This document shows positions 8,459 through 18,700 of a stretch of 64,000 nucleotides of DNA, one piece after another. A program made the translations under genes and the position numbers. The stretch comes from Mucilaginibacter sp. SG564 (GTDB taxonomy: Bacteria; Bacteroidota; Bacteroidia; Sphingobacteriales; Sphingobacteriaceae): positions 248,001 to 312,000 of the forward strand of contig NZ_JABGNA010000001.1 of the NCBI RefSeq assembly GCF_013149275.1, given 5' to 3'. The notes under the pieces were generated by a model. The model was not told where the DNA came from, searched no databases, and saw nothing but the letters and a program-made list of their open reading frames with translations. The first letter of the stretch is position 1; every line of letters begins with the position of its first letter.

Positions 8459-10738
8459 ATGCAGCAAGAACAAAGCATAGCAGACGTTGAACACTTACAA
8501 TCAATTTATAACGCAGGCGATTATCCGGCATGCCTCGAAGCTGTAAATCTTTTTCTGCTTTTTAACCCTCAAAACCCGGAAGGTCTGTTACTAAAAGCCA
8601 AGTGCGAGTATCAGCTATCTTATAATAGTCCAAATGCCGATGAACTGTTAGTATCGGCGGTTAGAGGTTTTGAAAAATTGCTGCGGTTAACGGCAGATCA
8701 TGAAGAGGCTATGTTGTATTTGGCCTATATCAACATTTTTATAACGGGCGCCAACTTATCTGAGGCCATAACATACTGTGACCGGCTGACGGAGTCCATC
8801 CTTTTAGACACCAGGACTAAAGCGATTACTTACCGGCAGGAAGCCTATTATCAAAAGGGCGATGTAGACAATGCTTTGAAGGACCTGGATATATTGATCA
8901 AATTAAACCAGGCTCACACAGTGGAGAGCCGTAGTTTGGCCGACCATGAGCAGAGCTTATTGTATGCTAAAAAAGCAAACCTTTACCTATACCATAAAAA
9001 TGATCCTGCTAAAGCACTTGAAACCTTTAAAGAAGGGTTGATACACCGGTATAAAGATGTACACATCTATACCTTGATCGCTAATCTGGCGCTTGATCAT
9101 CAGGATTATGAATTTGGAGGAGAAGCAGCGCAGGTAGCCATGTTTTCGGGCAGCGCGGATGCGGATACCGATGAGGATCTGATAACCTTGTACCATAGGT
9201 TGGATGAACTTACCCGGCAGGATATCATCAACACATCTATCATATACGCCATGTTGATCGCCCGAAAAATATACCCCGAGCGGTTGGAATGTGATACGGT
9301 TGAACTGTTAAATTTTGCGCGGCACTATATCAAAATATATCCTGACTGGTTTATCCCGTATCATTATGCCGGTGCTACATTGTATGAGGTGGAAAGCTAT
9401 ACTGAAGCGTTACCATATTTACAAAAGAGCATAGAATTAGGCGGACTTGCCCTCGGCTTACAACGCTTTATTGAGGTATCGTACCGGGTAAATGGCCAAC
9501 TACCTACCATAGAAAGATGGCCCCATGATTCTGCTGTGATGTATTACAATGCCGGCGTGAGTTTTTTCTATGAATCGGAAAGTAACATCAGCAATGCGGG
9601 TATTGCCCGGGAGCTGCTGCAGATAAGGACAAATTTTTATAAAATTTCATACGATAGCTTTTACGATTACTTCTATAATGATAAAAGGGATGGCGCGGAT
9701 AATGAGCCGCATATTTTCGCGATGTGCTGCAATAACTATGGCATAGCTTTGAGTGAACTGGGGGAATATGAAACCGCGGTTGAAGTACATAAACTGGGTT
9801 ACGCTTTATCACCTTTTTGGGAGCAATTATCCAGTTTGGCAACCGCGCTGTTCGCCCTTCATCGATATGAAGAGGTTATAGAGGTAGTGGAACAGGCAAC
9901 CGCTTACAGCAGCGATTATTTAAGGTTCGAAGATTATATCGATCTGAAGGGAAAACAATTGACAGCCATCTATGACCTGGGCCGAAAGGATGAGGCCAGG
10001 GAACTTTTAACTGCGATAGAAGAGGAGTATAACAGCTTTATTGAAAGCTACGGGAATGAGCTGAATGAGGAGGAATTGTTTGTATTAAGCCAAAGATACA
10101 TTGTGGTTCAAAACATACGCCAGGACTTGTTAGGAGAAGTGAGCCTGGAAGAGGCTACTGAAGCCTGGAAAAATCAGTTGTATAAAAATCCTGACGACAA
10201 CTCATCATGGTACATGCTGATGCAAAACTATTATCAGCTTGAAGATTATAACCAGTGTATTGCCTGCGCCAATAACTATCAGTCGGTAAAGGGCGAGGCG
10301 ATCACAATTGAGTCTGTTCAAAAGGTGTATTATATGCGGGGTATGTCATACCTATACCTGGGAGATTATGTCCCTGCGAAAGAAAATCTGCTCATCCTGC
10401 TTGATAACTGCCAGCCGGGAAATGAAAATGACGAAAGCATCATTTGTGATACCAATATAAGCCTGGCGCAATGCAGTTATGCTTTGCGCCAATGGGACGA
10501 CTGTATGGATTTTTCATTGGCGGCGACAGCCTGTTACGACAGAAATGGATGGAAATGGGATGAAACATGGATAAAAGCCGCGCTGCAATACGCGGATGCC
10601 TGTAAAGTTGCCGGTGAAACCGATGCCGCGATGGATACCGTGAATAATATTTTGAAAGTGGCACCCGAAAATGAGGAAGCCTTACAAAGAAAACGGGAAT
10701 GGAAATCGGGTGGTTTGTTCTCTTTTTTTAAAAGATGA
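8459..10738 (+). CDS. Large TPR-repeat protein
   Basis: The 759-residue product has no signal peptide or membrane segment and is built almost wholly of helical TPR-like repeats (for example residues 10-60 IYNAGDYPACLEAVNLFLLFNPQNPEGL in pieces, and the C-terminal GETDAAMDTVNNILKVAPENEEAL). It ends in a basic-aromatic tail (GGLFSFFKR). It is probably a cytosolic scaffold. It is the first gene of a five-gene operon with a YdjI-like SPFH protein and zinc-ribbon proteins; the next gene starts 67 nt downstream. The function is unknown; a role in assembling the SPFH complex at the membrane is inference. Confidence 0.85.
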   Translation: MQQEQSIADVEHLQSIYNAGDYPACLEAVNLFLLFNPQNPEGLLLKAKCEYQLSYNSPNADELLVSAVRGFEKLLRLTADHEEAMLYLAYINIFITGANLSEAITYCDRLTESILLDTRTKAITYRQEAYYQKGDVDNALKDLDILIKLNQAHTVESRSLADHEQSLLYAKKANLYLYHKNDPAKALETFKEGLIHRYKDVHIYTLIANLALDHQDYEFGGEAAQVAMFSGSADADTDEDLITLYHRLDELTRQDIINTSIIYAMLIARKIYPERLECDTVELLNFARHYIKIYPDWFIPYHYAGATLYEVESYTEALPYLQKSIELGGLALGLQRFIEVSYRVNGQLPTIERWPHDSAVMYYNAGVSFFYESESNISNAGIARELLQIRTNFYKISYDSFYDYFYNDKRDGADNEPHIFAMCCNNYGIALSELGEYETAVEVHKLGYALSPFWEQLSSLATALFALHRYEEVIEVVEQATAYSSDYLRFEDYIDLKGKQLTAIYDLGRKDEARELLTAIEEEYNSFIESYGNELNEEELFVLSQRYIVVQNIRQDLLGEVSLEEATEAWKNQLYKNPDDNSSWYMLMQNYYQLEDYNQCIACANNYQSVKGEAITIESVQKVYYMRGMSYLYLGDYVPAKENLLILLDNCQPGNENDESIICDTNISLAQCSYALRQWDDCMDFSLAATACYDRNGWKWDETWIKAALQYADACKVAGETDAAMDTVNNILKVAPENEEALQRKREWKSGGLFSFFKR

Positions 10739-10805
10739 TAAAAATTAAACCAATAAATATTTAATGAGTTATCGTTTTTATTACAACTATTTAAACCGCT
10801 GAAAC

Positions 10806-11747
10806 ATGACATTACCTTTTATTGAGATCATTGAATCTGTAACCCCCGATCCTAATTTGCTGATGTGGAAATTTGCAGATGCAGATAAGGAAATAAAGAA
10901 TGGGGCAGCGTTAATAGTGCGGGAAAGCCAATCTGTGCTATTACTGAATGAAGGTAAGTTGGCAGATACATTCACAGCCGGAAAATATGCACTAAAGACA
11001 GAGAATATCCCGGTATTAACCCGGCTTAAAGGGTGGAAATATGGTTTTGAAAGCCCATTTAAAGCGGATGTTTATTTTTTCAATACCCATCAGTTCGTTA
11101 ATCTTAAATGGGGTACACCAGCCCCTGTTTTGATGCGGGATCCAGTGTTTGGACAGGTGCGTATACGCGCTTTCGGTACTTACAATATCCGTATCTCCGA
11201 TATCCGGCGGTTTTTCAGCGAGTACGCAGGTACCTATCCCAGGTTAAACATTGTTGAACTGGAAATGCAGCTGCGCGATTTTATTGCCCCCAAATTTGCC
11301 GAAGTGCTGGCACAGGCAAACATAGCTGTAATGGATGCCGCGGGCAATATTTCTGAATTGAATAAAAAAATACAACCACTTATTCAGCAATACTTTACTG
11401 GTCTGGGTTTGGAAGTAACCCAATTTACCATTACCAGCGTTACCCTGCCCGACGAGGTGCTTAAACATTACGATCAGGTAACCGGCATGAATATGGTAAC
11501 CGACATCAATAAGTTCTCCCAGTTTAGCGTAGCCAGCGCCATGGATAAAGAAAACGCTGCCATGGGCGATGCTGCCCGGCAAGCCGTGGCTATAGGCATG
11601 ATCATGAACCAGGCGAAACCAGCAGCACCTGCCCCGGAAGAAGATATACCTACACGACTCAAAAAATTAAAAGAGCTTTTTGAAACACAGCTGATCACAG
11701 AGGCCGAATATGCCGCTAAAAAAGAGGAATTGTTAAAGCTATTGTAA
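10806..11747 (+). CDS. SPFH-domain protein, YdjI/virion-core-like, with C-terminal SHOCT
   Basis: The 313-residue product matches the YdjI type of SPFH (band 7) proteins: an N-terminal segment with ESQSVLLLNEGKLADTFTAGKY, a central beta region, and the characteristic HYDQVTGMNMVTDINKFSQF near residue 225. The last 35 residues form a SHOCT-type helix pair (RLKKLKELFETQLITEAEY). There is no transmembrane helix. In Bacillus, YdjI acts with PspA-like YdjF and the zinc-ribbon protein YdjG in membrane-stress response. The zinc-ribbon neighbours here fit that picture, although no PspA homologue is seen. Spacing to the next gene is 12 nt. Confidence 0.88.
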   Translation: MTLPFIEIIESVTPDPNLLMWKFADADKEIKNGAALIVRESQSVLLLNEGKLADTFTAGKYALKTENIPVLTRLKGWKYGFESPFKADVYFFNTHQFVNLKWGTPAPVLMRDPVFGQVRIRAFGTYNIRISDIRRFFSEYAGTYPRLNIVELEMQLRDFIAPKFAEVLAQANIAVMDAAGNISELNKKIQPLIQQYFTGLGLEVTQFTITSVTLPDEVLKHYDQVTGMNMVTDINKFSQFSVASAMDKENAAMGDAARQAVAIGMIMNQAKPAAPAPEEDIPTRLKKLKELFETQLITEAEYAAKKEELLKLL

Positions 11748-11759
11748 TCATAATTATCA

Positions 11760-12008
11760 ATGGGGGAGGATAAAGAAAAAAGAACGCTAACCTACCTGGA
11801 ACGGCTGAAACAAAAAGCCATCAGCCAGGAAAATTACGGAGGCGAAGTAAAAGCAGAAGAGGCGAAAATGGAAGTACGGGATTGCCCGGAATGTGGGGCG
11901 GGCAGGGCCTTTCGCCAGGGACTTACCGCCTGCGCGTATTGTGGTTTTAAGTTCATGAATACCCGGCTTACCGATGGGGTTCATATTAAGAAAGAAAATA
12001 ATTCATAA
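11760..12008 (+). CDS. Small zinc-ribbon protein
   Basis: This 82-residue protein has a charged helical N-terminus (about residues 1-40) and one zinc ribbon, CPEC...CAYC, at about residues 43-61. The four cysteines should bind one zinc ion. It sits 12 nt after the SPFH gene and 3 nt before the next gene, so co-translation is likely. The size and charged composition suggest an adaptor rather than an enzyme. The family is not recognised. Confidence 0.8.
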   Translation: MGEDKEKRTLTYLERLKQKAISQENYGGEVKAEEAKMEVRDCPECGAGRAFRQGLTACAYCGFKFMNTRLTDGVHIKKENNS

Positions 12009-12011
12009 CTG

Positions 12012-12845
12012 ATGTTTGGCTTATTTGATAAAAAATATCATAACCCTGAGCTACTTGAAATGATAGGGCATACACAGGAACGCTGGTTTGCTTTTCTGGA
12101 TAAGCTGGAAAACAGGATGCATGAAATGTGCACAGCCGCGGTGCCCGAGATCAAAGAGGTTTTTAACCAGGATACCGACCCCTATAAACGTGCCCATGGG
12201 CATATGTTAATGGGCCTGCACGGACAGATTAACCAGATGCGGCAAAAAGCAAACAAAACAAAAGAAGAAAGCATTTTTTACTTTATTGATAGGGCAACAA
12301 CCCAGCTCCCTGATTTTATTTCCTCAGCGGGCCGCGAGTATCATGACAAGCTCCGCATTTTCAGACTTGATTGTATAAACAGGCACAATATTTTTGAAGA
12401 AAAAATTGCCTGGTACACCCTGATGCTGAATAATGCTGTTGAGGAACAGGACCTGGAAACTTTTTACCAGGAGCAATTGGCCGCTTTTGAAGATATCCGG
12501 AATAAATTTATCTGTAAGCAGTGCGGTGGGAACATAGCCATTGCCAAAATATTTTTTATTGCTACTTACATTACCTGTCCGTTTTGTCAAACCCAAAATA
12601 CCTTTACGCCCTCTACTGGTGCGCAAATGGTACTGCATCAGGCCCGCAGCCTGGCAGAGCAGCGTACAGCCCATTTGCTTAAGGCTTATGAAGCAAGCAA
12701 GCCTAAGAACTCGCAGCTATATCAGCAATATTTACGTTCCATGTTTGATGAGTGGAATAAAATAGTGCCGGATATGGCCACCGAAAATGAGAAATTTTAC
12801 CAGCGTATGCTGCATGATCATACTAATTCAATTAATCATTATTAA
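12012..12845 (+). CDS. Uncharacterised helical protein with a central zinc ribbon
   Basis: The 277-residue product is mostly helical, with a zinc-ribbon pair CKQC and CPFC at about residues 165-196. The two cysteine pairs are separated by a hydrophobic stretch (IAIAKIFFIATYIT), which may insert into a membrane or pack against a partner. No signal peptide is present. The gene is 3 nt from the preceding gene and 11 nt from the next one. I do not recognise the family. By context it works with the SPFH protein. Confidence 0.8.
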   Translation: MFGLFDKKYHNPELLEMIGHTQERWFAFLDKLENRMHEMCTAAVPEIKEVFNQDTDPYKRAHGHMLMGLHGQINQMRQKANKTKEESIFYFIDRATTQLPDFISSAGREYHDKLRIFRLDCINRHNIFEEKIAWYTLMLNNAVEEQDLETFYQEQLAAFEDIRNKFICKQCGGNIAIAKIFFIATYITCPFCQTQNTFTPSTGAQMVLHQARSLAEQRTAHLLKAYEASKPKNSQLYQQYLRSMFDEWNKIVPDMATENEKFYQRMLHDHTNSINHY

Positions 12846-12856
12846 ATAATAATCAC

Positions 12857-13426
12857 ATGTCTGAAAATTCATTATTAGAACCCATTCACGGTATTACTTT
12901 AGAAGATTACAGTGCCGCGTGCGCAAAAATAGGAAGCGGATTAAGCGAAGCAGATGTCGCGAAAGCATTAGGAGTGGAGGTGCCTGTATGGCAGGAAGCA
13001 AACCTGCTTTGGCCCGAGCGTATGAAACAGGATTCTACATTCCATATTGTAACGCTTTTTGGTCAGTATTTTGGTGCCGCTGATAAGCATCCCAAGTTTA
13101 GTAACTTAAAACCTGCTGCTTCAACGGAAGGATCAGGTAATGTCGAAAAAATTAAAGCTGATAAGGACTTTTATCAGGAGCTGGAGGTTGCAAGGCAGGT
13201 TGCCTATGAATACGGGCTCGACGGTGCGCAATGGATATTGGATAAATATGGTATCCCGCTCGGTGATTTCCAGATCGCTGCTTCTTTATGGAGTGACCAG
13301 ATCCACCAGGATATTCAGGCTAATTATCAAGGATATAATCAACGCCAGGATGCATACAGAGCAAAATATCAACAATTATTTGCCGATGCTCAGGGCGGTA
13401 ACGTAGCCGACGATATTGATTTTTAA
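12857..13426 (+). CDS. Uncharacterised protein, DUF6620-like
   Basis: The 189-residue soluble protein opens with LLEPIHGITLEDYSAACAKIGSG and has two similar helical halves: residues 8-70, including VWQEANLLWPERM, and residues 105-160, including GDFQIAASLWSDQI. This looks like an internal duplication. I believe this resembles the DUF6620 family but cannot verify it here. It is the last gene of the TPR-SPFH operon, 11 nt after the preceding gene and followed by a strong terminator. The function is unknown. Confidence 0.72.
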   Translation: MSENSLLEPIHGITLEDYSAACAKIGSGLSEADVAKALGVEVPVWQEANLLWPERMKQDSTFHIVTLFGQYFGAADKHPKFSNLKPAASTEGSGNVEKIKADKDFYQELEVARQVAYEYGLDGAQWILDKYGIPLGDFQIAASLWSDQIHQDIQANYQGYNQRQDAYRAKYQQLFADAQGGNVADDIDF

Positions 13427-13492
13427 GCTCTTGCACGAGTGTAGGGAATAATTAAATACCATCTTACTGGCGGTAGCCAGGAAGTATTAGTA

Positions 13493-13539
13493 AACACCGG
13501 CTTTCGATATGATCCCTATTGAAAGCCGGTGTTTTTTTT
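13493..13539 (+). terminator. Strong intrinsic terminator of the TPR-SPFH operon
   Basis: AACACCGGCTTTC (13493-13505) pairs with GAAAGCCGGTGTT (from 13521) and is followed by eight T. It lies about 66 nt after the last gene of the operon. The rest of the gap to 13833 shows no gene; it must carry the promoter of the sigma factor gene. Confidence 0.93.
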
Positions 13540-13833
13540 CCAAATGAAATCAATTTCAATCTCTATGTTTATACAACACGCGATGGGGCTCAGTCGAATC
13601 CTCCGTTAAAACCACTTCACTCATAAGTAATAGCTATAGCGCAGTATGCATCGAATTTTGCATCTATCAAATCATAATTAGCCGGGATAAAAAGATACTC
13701 TGTTTTAATTATTAATATAACATCATCAAAAGGTTAGGAAATTTGTGATGATTTGTTGTAATGAATAAAACCTTCATTATATTAGATCAAATTTTTATCA
13801 CTATTAACCTCATAAAACGCTGTTGCTGATTGA

Positions 13834-14403
13834 ATGAAAAGCGATATCCCGAAAATATATTCAGAGTTTGAATTCAGACGGGTATTTGAGCAATACAACC
13901 GCCAGGTATATGCCCAGGTTTATACTTTAGCGAAATCGCACTACGCAGCAGAGGAAATTACCCAGGAAATATTTATCAAGATCTGGCAGAACCGCGAAGC
14001 ATTACGTGAAGTAAAAAATCTGGACGGGTATATATATACTATTGTTCGTAATTACTCCTTAAACTATTTACGGAAGGCGGCAAGCGATATGCGCCTTACT
14101 AACCATTTGATGCAAATAGCTGTTACCGGCTATAATGATACAGAATCGGCCGTGCAATTATCTGAGTATAAAACACTCATCCATGCGGCGGTATGCAAAC
14201 TATCGCCACAGCGCCGTCTGGTGTACGAGCTGAGCAAAAATAACGATCTGAGTTATGATGATATCGCTTCGCAGTTAAACTTATCAAAGCATACGGTTAA
14301 AAATCATTTGCTCTCTGCCCTGGCATCTATTAAAGGGTACCTTACCCAGCATGGTATCGATCCAACACTCATCCTTATTTTCATAATTATTAAGAACCAT
14401 TAA
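13834..14403 (+). CDS. ECF RNA polymerase sigma factor, FecI-like
   Basis: This 189-residue ECF sigma factor has region 2 (FRRVFEQYNRQVYAQ and ITQEIFIKIWQNRE, about residues 13-55) and region 4 with a helix-turn-helix (LSYDDIASQLNLSKHTVKNHL, in two parts, about residues 145-168). The tail after region 4 is hydrophobic (LILIFIIIKNH). The next gene is an FecR-type anti-sigma factor, then an STN-bearing SusC, which is the standard trans-envelope signalling trio. It most likely activates transcription of the downstream uptake genes when the SusC protein binds its ligand. Confidence 0.93.
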   Translation: MKSDIPKIYSEFEFRRVFEQYNRQVYAQVYTLAKSHYAAEEITQEIFIKIWQNREALREVKNLDGYIYTIVRNYSLNYLRKAASDMRLTNHLMQIAVTGYNDTESAVQLSEYKTLIHAAVCKLSPQRRLVYELSKNNDLSYDDIASQLNLSKHTVKNHLLSALASIKGYLTQHGIDPTLILIFIIIKNH

Positions 14404-14611
14404 GCTATAGCTATCAAAAGGAGTATGTTTTTTGATAGTGTTGTGGTTTTTTAATTTTATAAAAGGATAGTTATTGATAGGTTATATTCTGTATTTTAAT
14501 TGGGTGTGGAATAACATTTTTAGAATGTTGTAATAAAAAAAATAAAATTTTCATTTTGTATTAGTCTGTTTGTGGGTTTGCTGTGTCTTTAATGTAATCA
14601 CACAGTTAAGG

Positions 14612-15577
14612 ATGGATCACACCGAAAGAAAAACATACTTATTAAATCAATATATCAATAATGCCTGCACTCCCGAGGAGTTTGAAGAGCTGATGTCGGC
14701 TATCAAAGCTTCGCCCAATAATGAGGATTTTGATGAAGTATTAAAACGCAGTTGGGAAAGGTCGGCGCATTCGACGATTGAAAATAATTTAAGCTGGGCC
14801 GATATCTCTGCCCGTATCAAAGAAAATAAACCTAAACGTTACAATACCCGTGTATTATTGAAATATGCCGCCTGTTTTGCCCTGGCATTGCTGATAGGTA
14901 CCATAAGTTTTTATAAAAAGAGGGATATCGGTACACAGTATTTAACTACTCAATCATTACCTGCCAAAACCAAGGTGATCACCCTGGCAGATGGCACACA
15001 TGTTACCCTAAATGCCAACAGTTCTTTACGTTACCCTGAAAAATTCAGCGACGGACAAAGAATTGTTTATTTAAAAGGTGAGGCTTACTTTGAAGTAGTA
15101 CATGATAGCAAGAAACCTTTTATCATTTATTCAGGCGCTTTAAGAACACAAGTTTTAGGTACAACCTTCAGCGTTAGCGCTTATAATGAGCAAAAACCTC
15201 AAAAAGTAACTGTTTTAACCGGTAAAGTTGGGGTTGTTGATCAAACTAATAAGGCACAGGCTATACTTACCCCCGGATTATGTGCCGTAACCGATCAAAA
15301 AAGTAAGAGCTTGAAGGTGAGCCGTATGACCGACCCTATGGATGCCATTGCCTGGATGGATGATAAGATGATATTTGAGGATGCCACCCTGGCCGATGTA
15401 GCTGTTGCGCTAAGTAATAAATATGCAGTAAACGTGGTGATCAATAATGAGCGTATAGCATCCAGGCATATTACCGCTATTTTCCAGAATCAAACCCTGC
15501 CCGATATTTTAAAGGGTATTACCAGGCTCACGAACGCCAAATACCAGGTTGATAGGAATGTATACACCTTATTTTAA
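14612..15577 (+). CDS. FecR-family anti-sigma factor (DUF4974 C-terminus)
   Basis: I start this at ATG 14612 (MDHTERKTY), giving 321 residues; an upstream TTG at 14570 is unlikely. The order is a cytoplasmic N-domain (1-75), one transmembrane helix (about 83-103, KYAACFALALLIGTISF), a periplasmic FecR domain (KVITLADGTHVTLNANSS to VTVLTGKVG) and a C-terminal DUF4974 domain (MIFEDATLADVAVALSNKY). It should hold the FecI-like partner inactive until contacted by the STN domain of the next protein. The gap to susC is 165 nt and holds a structured leader. Confidence 0.93.
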   Translation: MDHTERKTYLLNQYINNACTPEEFEELMSAIKASPNNEDFDEVLKRSWERSAHSTIENNLSWADISARIKENKPKRYNTRVLLKYAACFALALLIGTISFYKKRDIGTQYLTTQSLPAKTKVITLADGTHVTLNANSSLRYPEKFSDGQRIVYLKGEAYFEVVHDSKKPFIIYSGALRTQVLGTTFSVSAYNEQKPQKVTVLTGKVGVVDQTNKAQAILTPGLCAVTDQKSKSLKVSRMTDPMDAIAWMDDKMIFEDATLADVAVALSNKYAVNVVINNERIASRHITAIFQNQTLPDILKGITRLTNAKYQVDRNVYTLF

Positions 15578-15640
15578 TAAACAGAATAATAACCTTTAAA
15601 ACCGATTGCCTATAGAAATATACAATGACGACATAAAAAA

Positions 15641-15669
15641 GGTTGAATGTGATTCCAGCACATCCAACC
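15641..15669 (+). ncRNA. Conserved leader hairpin between fecR and susC, copy 1
   Basis: GGTTG (15641-15645) pairs with CAACC (15665-15669); A15646 faces C15664; ATGTG (15647-15651) pairs with CACAT (15659-15663); the loop is 7 nt. Six A residues precede it. It starts 64 nt after the fecR stop and ends 73 nt before the susC ATG. Two other fecR-susC junctions in this window hold the same architecture with different sequence. A second small hairpin (GAGCC/GGCTC) lies just downstream. There is no U-tract, so it is not a terminator. Confidence 0.6.
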
Positions 15670-15742
15670 CTACCGAGCCAAGGCTCAGATAATTCATAGC
15701 TCCCGCAAGGGCATTTATTAACTATAAATTTTCTTCAAATAT

Positions 15743-18700
15743 ATGACAAAAAACATATTGTCCTCTAATCGGCTGCGCAAAGCTGTAAACAGGATAGTCA
15801 TAGTCACCGGTTTTTTATCTATCTGTTTCTTCAAAACCAGCGCGGTTATTCGCTCCATACAGGACTTAGACACTCCAATATCACTAAAAGTGACAAACAT
15901 GCCTGTAAAAAATGTACTAAAGCGAATAAACAAGGCTATTAAGCTAAGTTTTGTGTTTAGTAACGAAATAGTTACAGACCAAACGGTAACCATTGATGTA
16001 AAAAACGAAAAGCTGAGCCTGGTACTGTCCAAGATATTTGATCCCCTGGGCATGGACTATCAACTATCAGGCAATATGATCCTGATCGAAAAAAAGCATA
16101 CCTCAGCTATACCTGTAATGCAAAAAACTTTGGCGCTGCAGGTAACGGGTAAGGTTACGGATAACAGTGGTTCGCTGCCGGGGGTAACCGTAAGAATCAA
16201 AGGTGCGTCAATTGCAACCAGTACTGGAACCGACGGCAAATACAGTATTAACGTACCTGATGGTAATACTGTGCTGGTGTTTTCATCAATAGGATACCTT
16301 ACCCAGGAAATTGCGGTAGGTAACCGCAAAACCATTGATGTACGGTTACAGGAAGAATCCAGCAAACTCAACGAGGTAATTGTTACCGCTTTGGGTATAT
16401 CGCGTCAGCGTAAAGCTTTGGCTTATTCTGTTACCGAAGTAAAGGGTGATGAATTTACACAGGCCCGCGAAAATAACGTGGCCAATGCGCTTACGGGTAA
16501 AGTTGCTGGTGTAAATGCCACAGGGCTATCAACAGGGCCGGGTGGGTCAAGCCGGGTTATTATCCGAGGTAACGGCTCCCTGTCGGGCGGTAACCAGCCG
16601 TTGTATGTAATTAACGGTATGCCCCTGGAAAATTCGGTACCGGGCGGTAGTGCCACAACAAACGGCAGCGCCGGTAACGTTGACCGGGGTGATGGTATTG
16701 CCGGTATTAACCCCGATGATATCGAATCCATCAGTGTACTAAAAGGAGGTACAGCAGCCGCGCTTTATGGAGCAAGGGCTGCAAACGGTGTTATTTTGAT
16801 CACCACCAAAAAAGGGCGTGCGCAAAAAGGTATAGGTGTTGATTATAACTCATCCTATACCATGGAAACACCCGCTGTTTTTCCGGATTGGCAATATGAA
16901 TATGGCCAGGGCGATAATGGCGTGAAACCTACAACCCAGGGCGAAGCCATACAAACAGGCCGTCGTTCTTTCGGTGCAAAAATTGACGGTTCACCCTATG
17001 TTGCTGCCGATGGATTGACACATCCTTACAGCGCCCAGAAAAATAACATCAAAAATTTCTATCAAACGGGCTCTACATTTACCAACACATTGGCTTTTAC
17101 AGGTGGTACAGAGGCTATTAATTACCGCTTCTCCGCTTCGGACCTGAACAGTAAAAGTGTACTCCCTAATACGGATTATAACCGTAAAACAGGCAACCTG
17201 AGCATTAACAGTAAGCTGGGTAAACGTATAAACCTGGAAGCTTTGGCGCAGTACAACGTTGAAAACGCGCATAACAGAACCACTGCGGGTGATGCTTTGG
17301 GAAACCCCAACTGGACACCCTACATGATTGCCAATACCGCAGATATCAGGTGGTTAAAACCCGGTTATGATGCCAATGGAAACGAAATAGCCTGGAACGA
17401 TGCCTCCATTGCATCAAACAGCTACTTTGTGGTGAACAAGTTTAAGGAGAATGATATCAAGAACAGGTTCATCGGGCAGGCTGGCCTTACCTATGAAATT
17501 GTCAAAAATCTATCTTTAAAAGGCGTTGTAAGCCGCGATTTTTATTACTACAACTACAAATATATCCTACCAACGGGTACTTTGTATGTACCCAACGGAC
17601 AATACAGCGAACTGAAAGTTGATGCTTCTGAAACCAACGGATTATTAACGCTAAATTATAACGGGAAACTAAACAAGGATTTTGCGCTTACCGCTTTTGT
17701 TGGCGGTAATCAGCAGCGTTCTGTTTATAACGAAAGCAATATCACGGGCAGCAATTACATTATTCCTTACTTCTATAGCTCCACCAATCTATCAACCATT
17801 TCTACAACACCAACCAATAACAAAACGGCCATCAATTCATTAATGGGATCGGCCGATATTGCCTACAAGAATTTTGCTTATCTAACCGTGACCGGTCGCC
17901 AGGATTGGTTTTCAACCCTGAGCCCTAAAAATAACAGCCTTTTCTATCCTTCATTCGGTGGTAGTTTTGTACTGTCCGAGGCATTTAAATTGCCGCAGGT
18001 GATCAGCTACGCTAAAATAAGGGCTTCGTATGCGCAGGTAGGCGGTGGGGCGCCGAGCCCATACCAAATTAACCAGGCATTTACCATGGTGCCAAGTTCA
18101 GGCCAGCCCATACAAAATGTATCGAGTACCACCATTTCTAACGCCAATTTAAGGCCCTATACATCAACCACCACAGAGGCAGGTATCGAGGCCAAATTAT
18201 TTAACAGCCGCTTAAGTTTTGACGTAACCCTTTACGACAGAAAAACCACCAATGATATTGTTTCTACCGCCATCTCAGGAACTACAGGGTATAATAATGT
18301 GGTTTTAAATGTAGGCGAACTGAGCAACAAAGGTATTGAGTTACTGTTAAGCGGAACACCGGTAAAAACAGGCAGCTTTAGCTGGAATACCAGTTACAAC
18401 TTCGCCTACAACAAAAATGAGGTGGTAAGGCTGGCTGCGGGTCTTGATCAGATCCAGATGGCCTCATCGGTTAACGGCTGGGCGTATATCAACAATATTG
18501 TTGGCCAATCATACGGCTCTATAGTGGGTACGCGTATCCTGAAAAACGCTAATGGCCAAACTGTATTTAACGCTACCACAGGTTTACCCGTAGCTACCGG
18601 ATTACAAACCTTGGGCAAGGGCGTAGCGCCTATAACTATGGGTTGGTCAAATGATTTCCGCTACAAGCGGTTCTCCCTGAATGTACTGGTTGATGGTAAA

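Noticed and set aside
15718..16371. Antisense open frames over the N-terminal part of the STN-SusC gene
   Set aside because: They overlap clear STN and plug domains on the plus strand and have no recognisable product.
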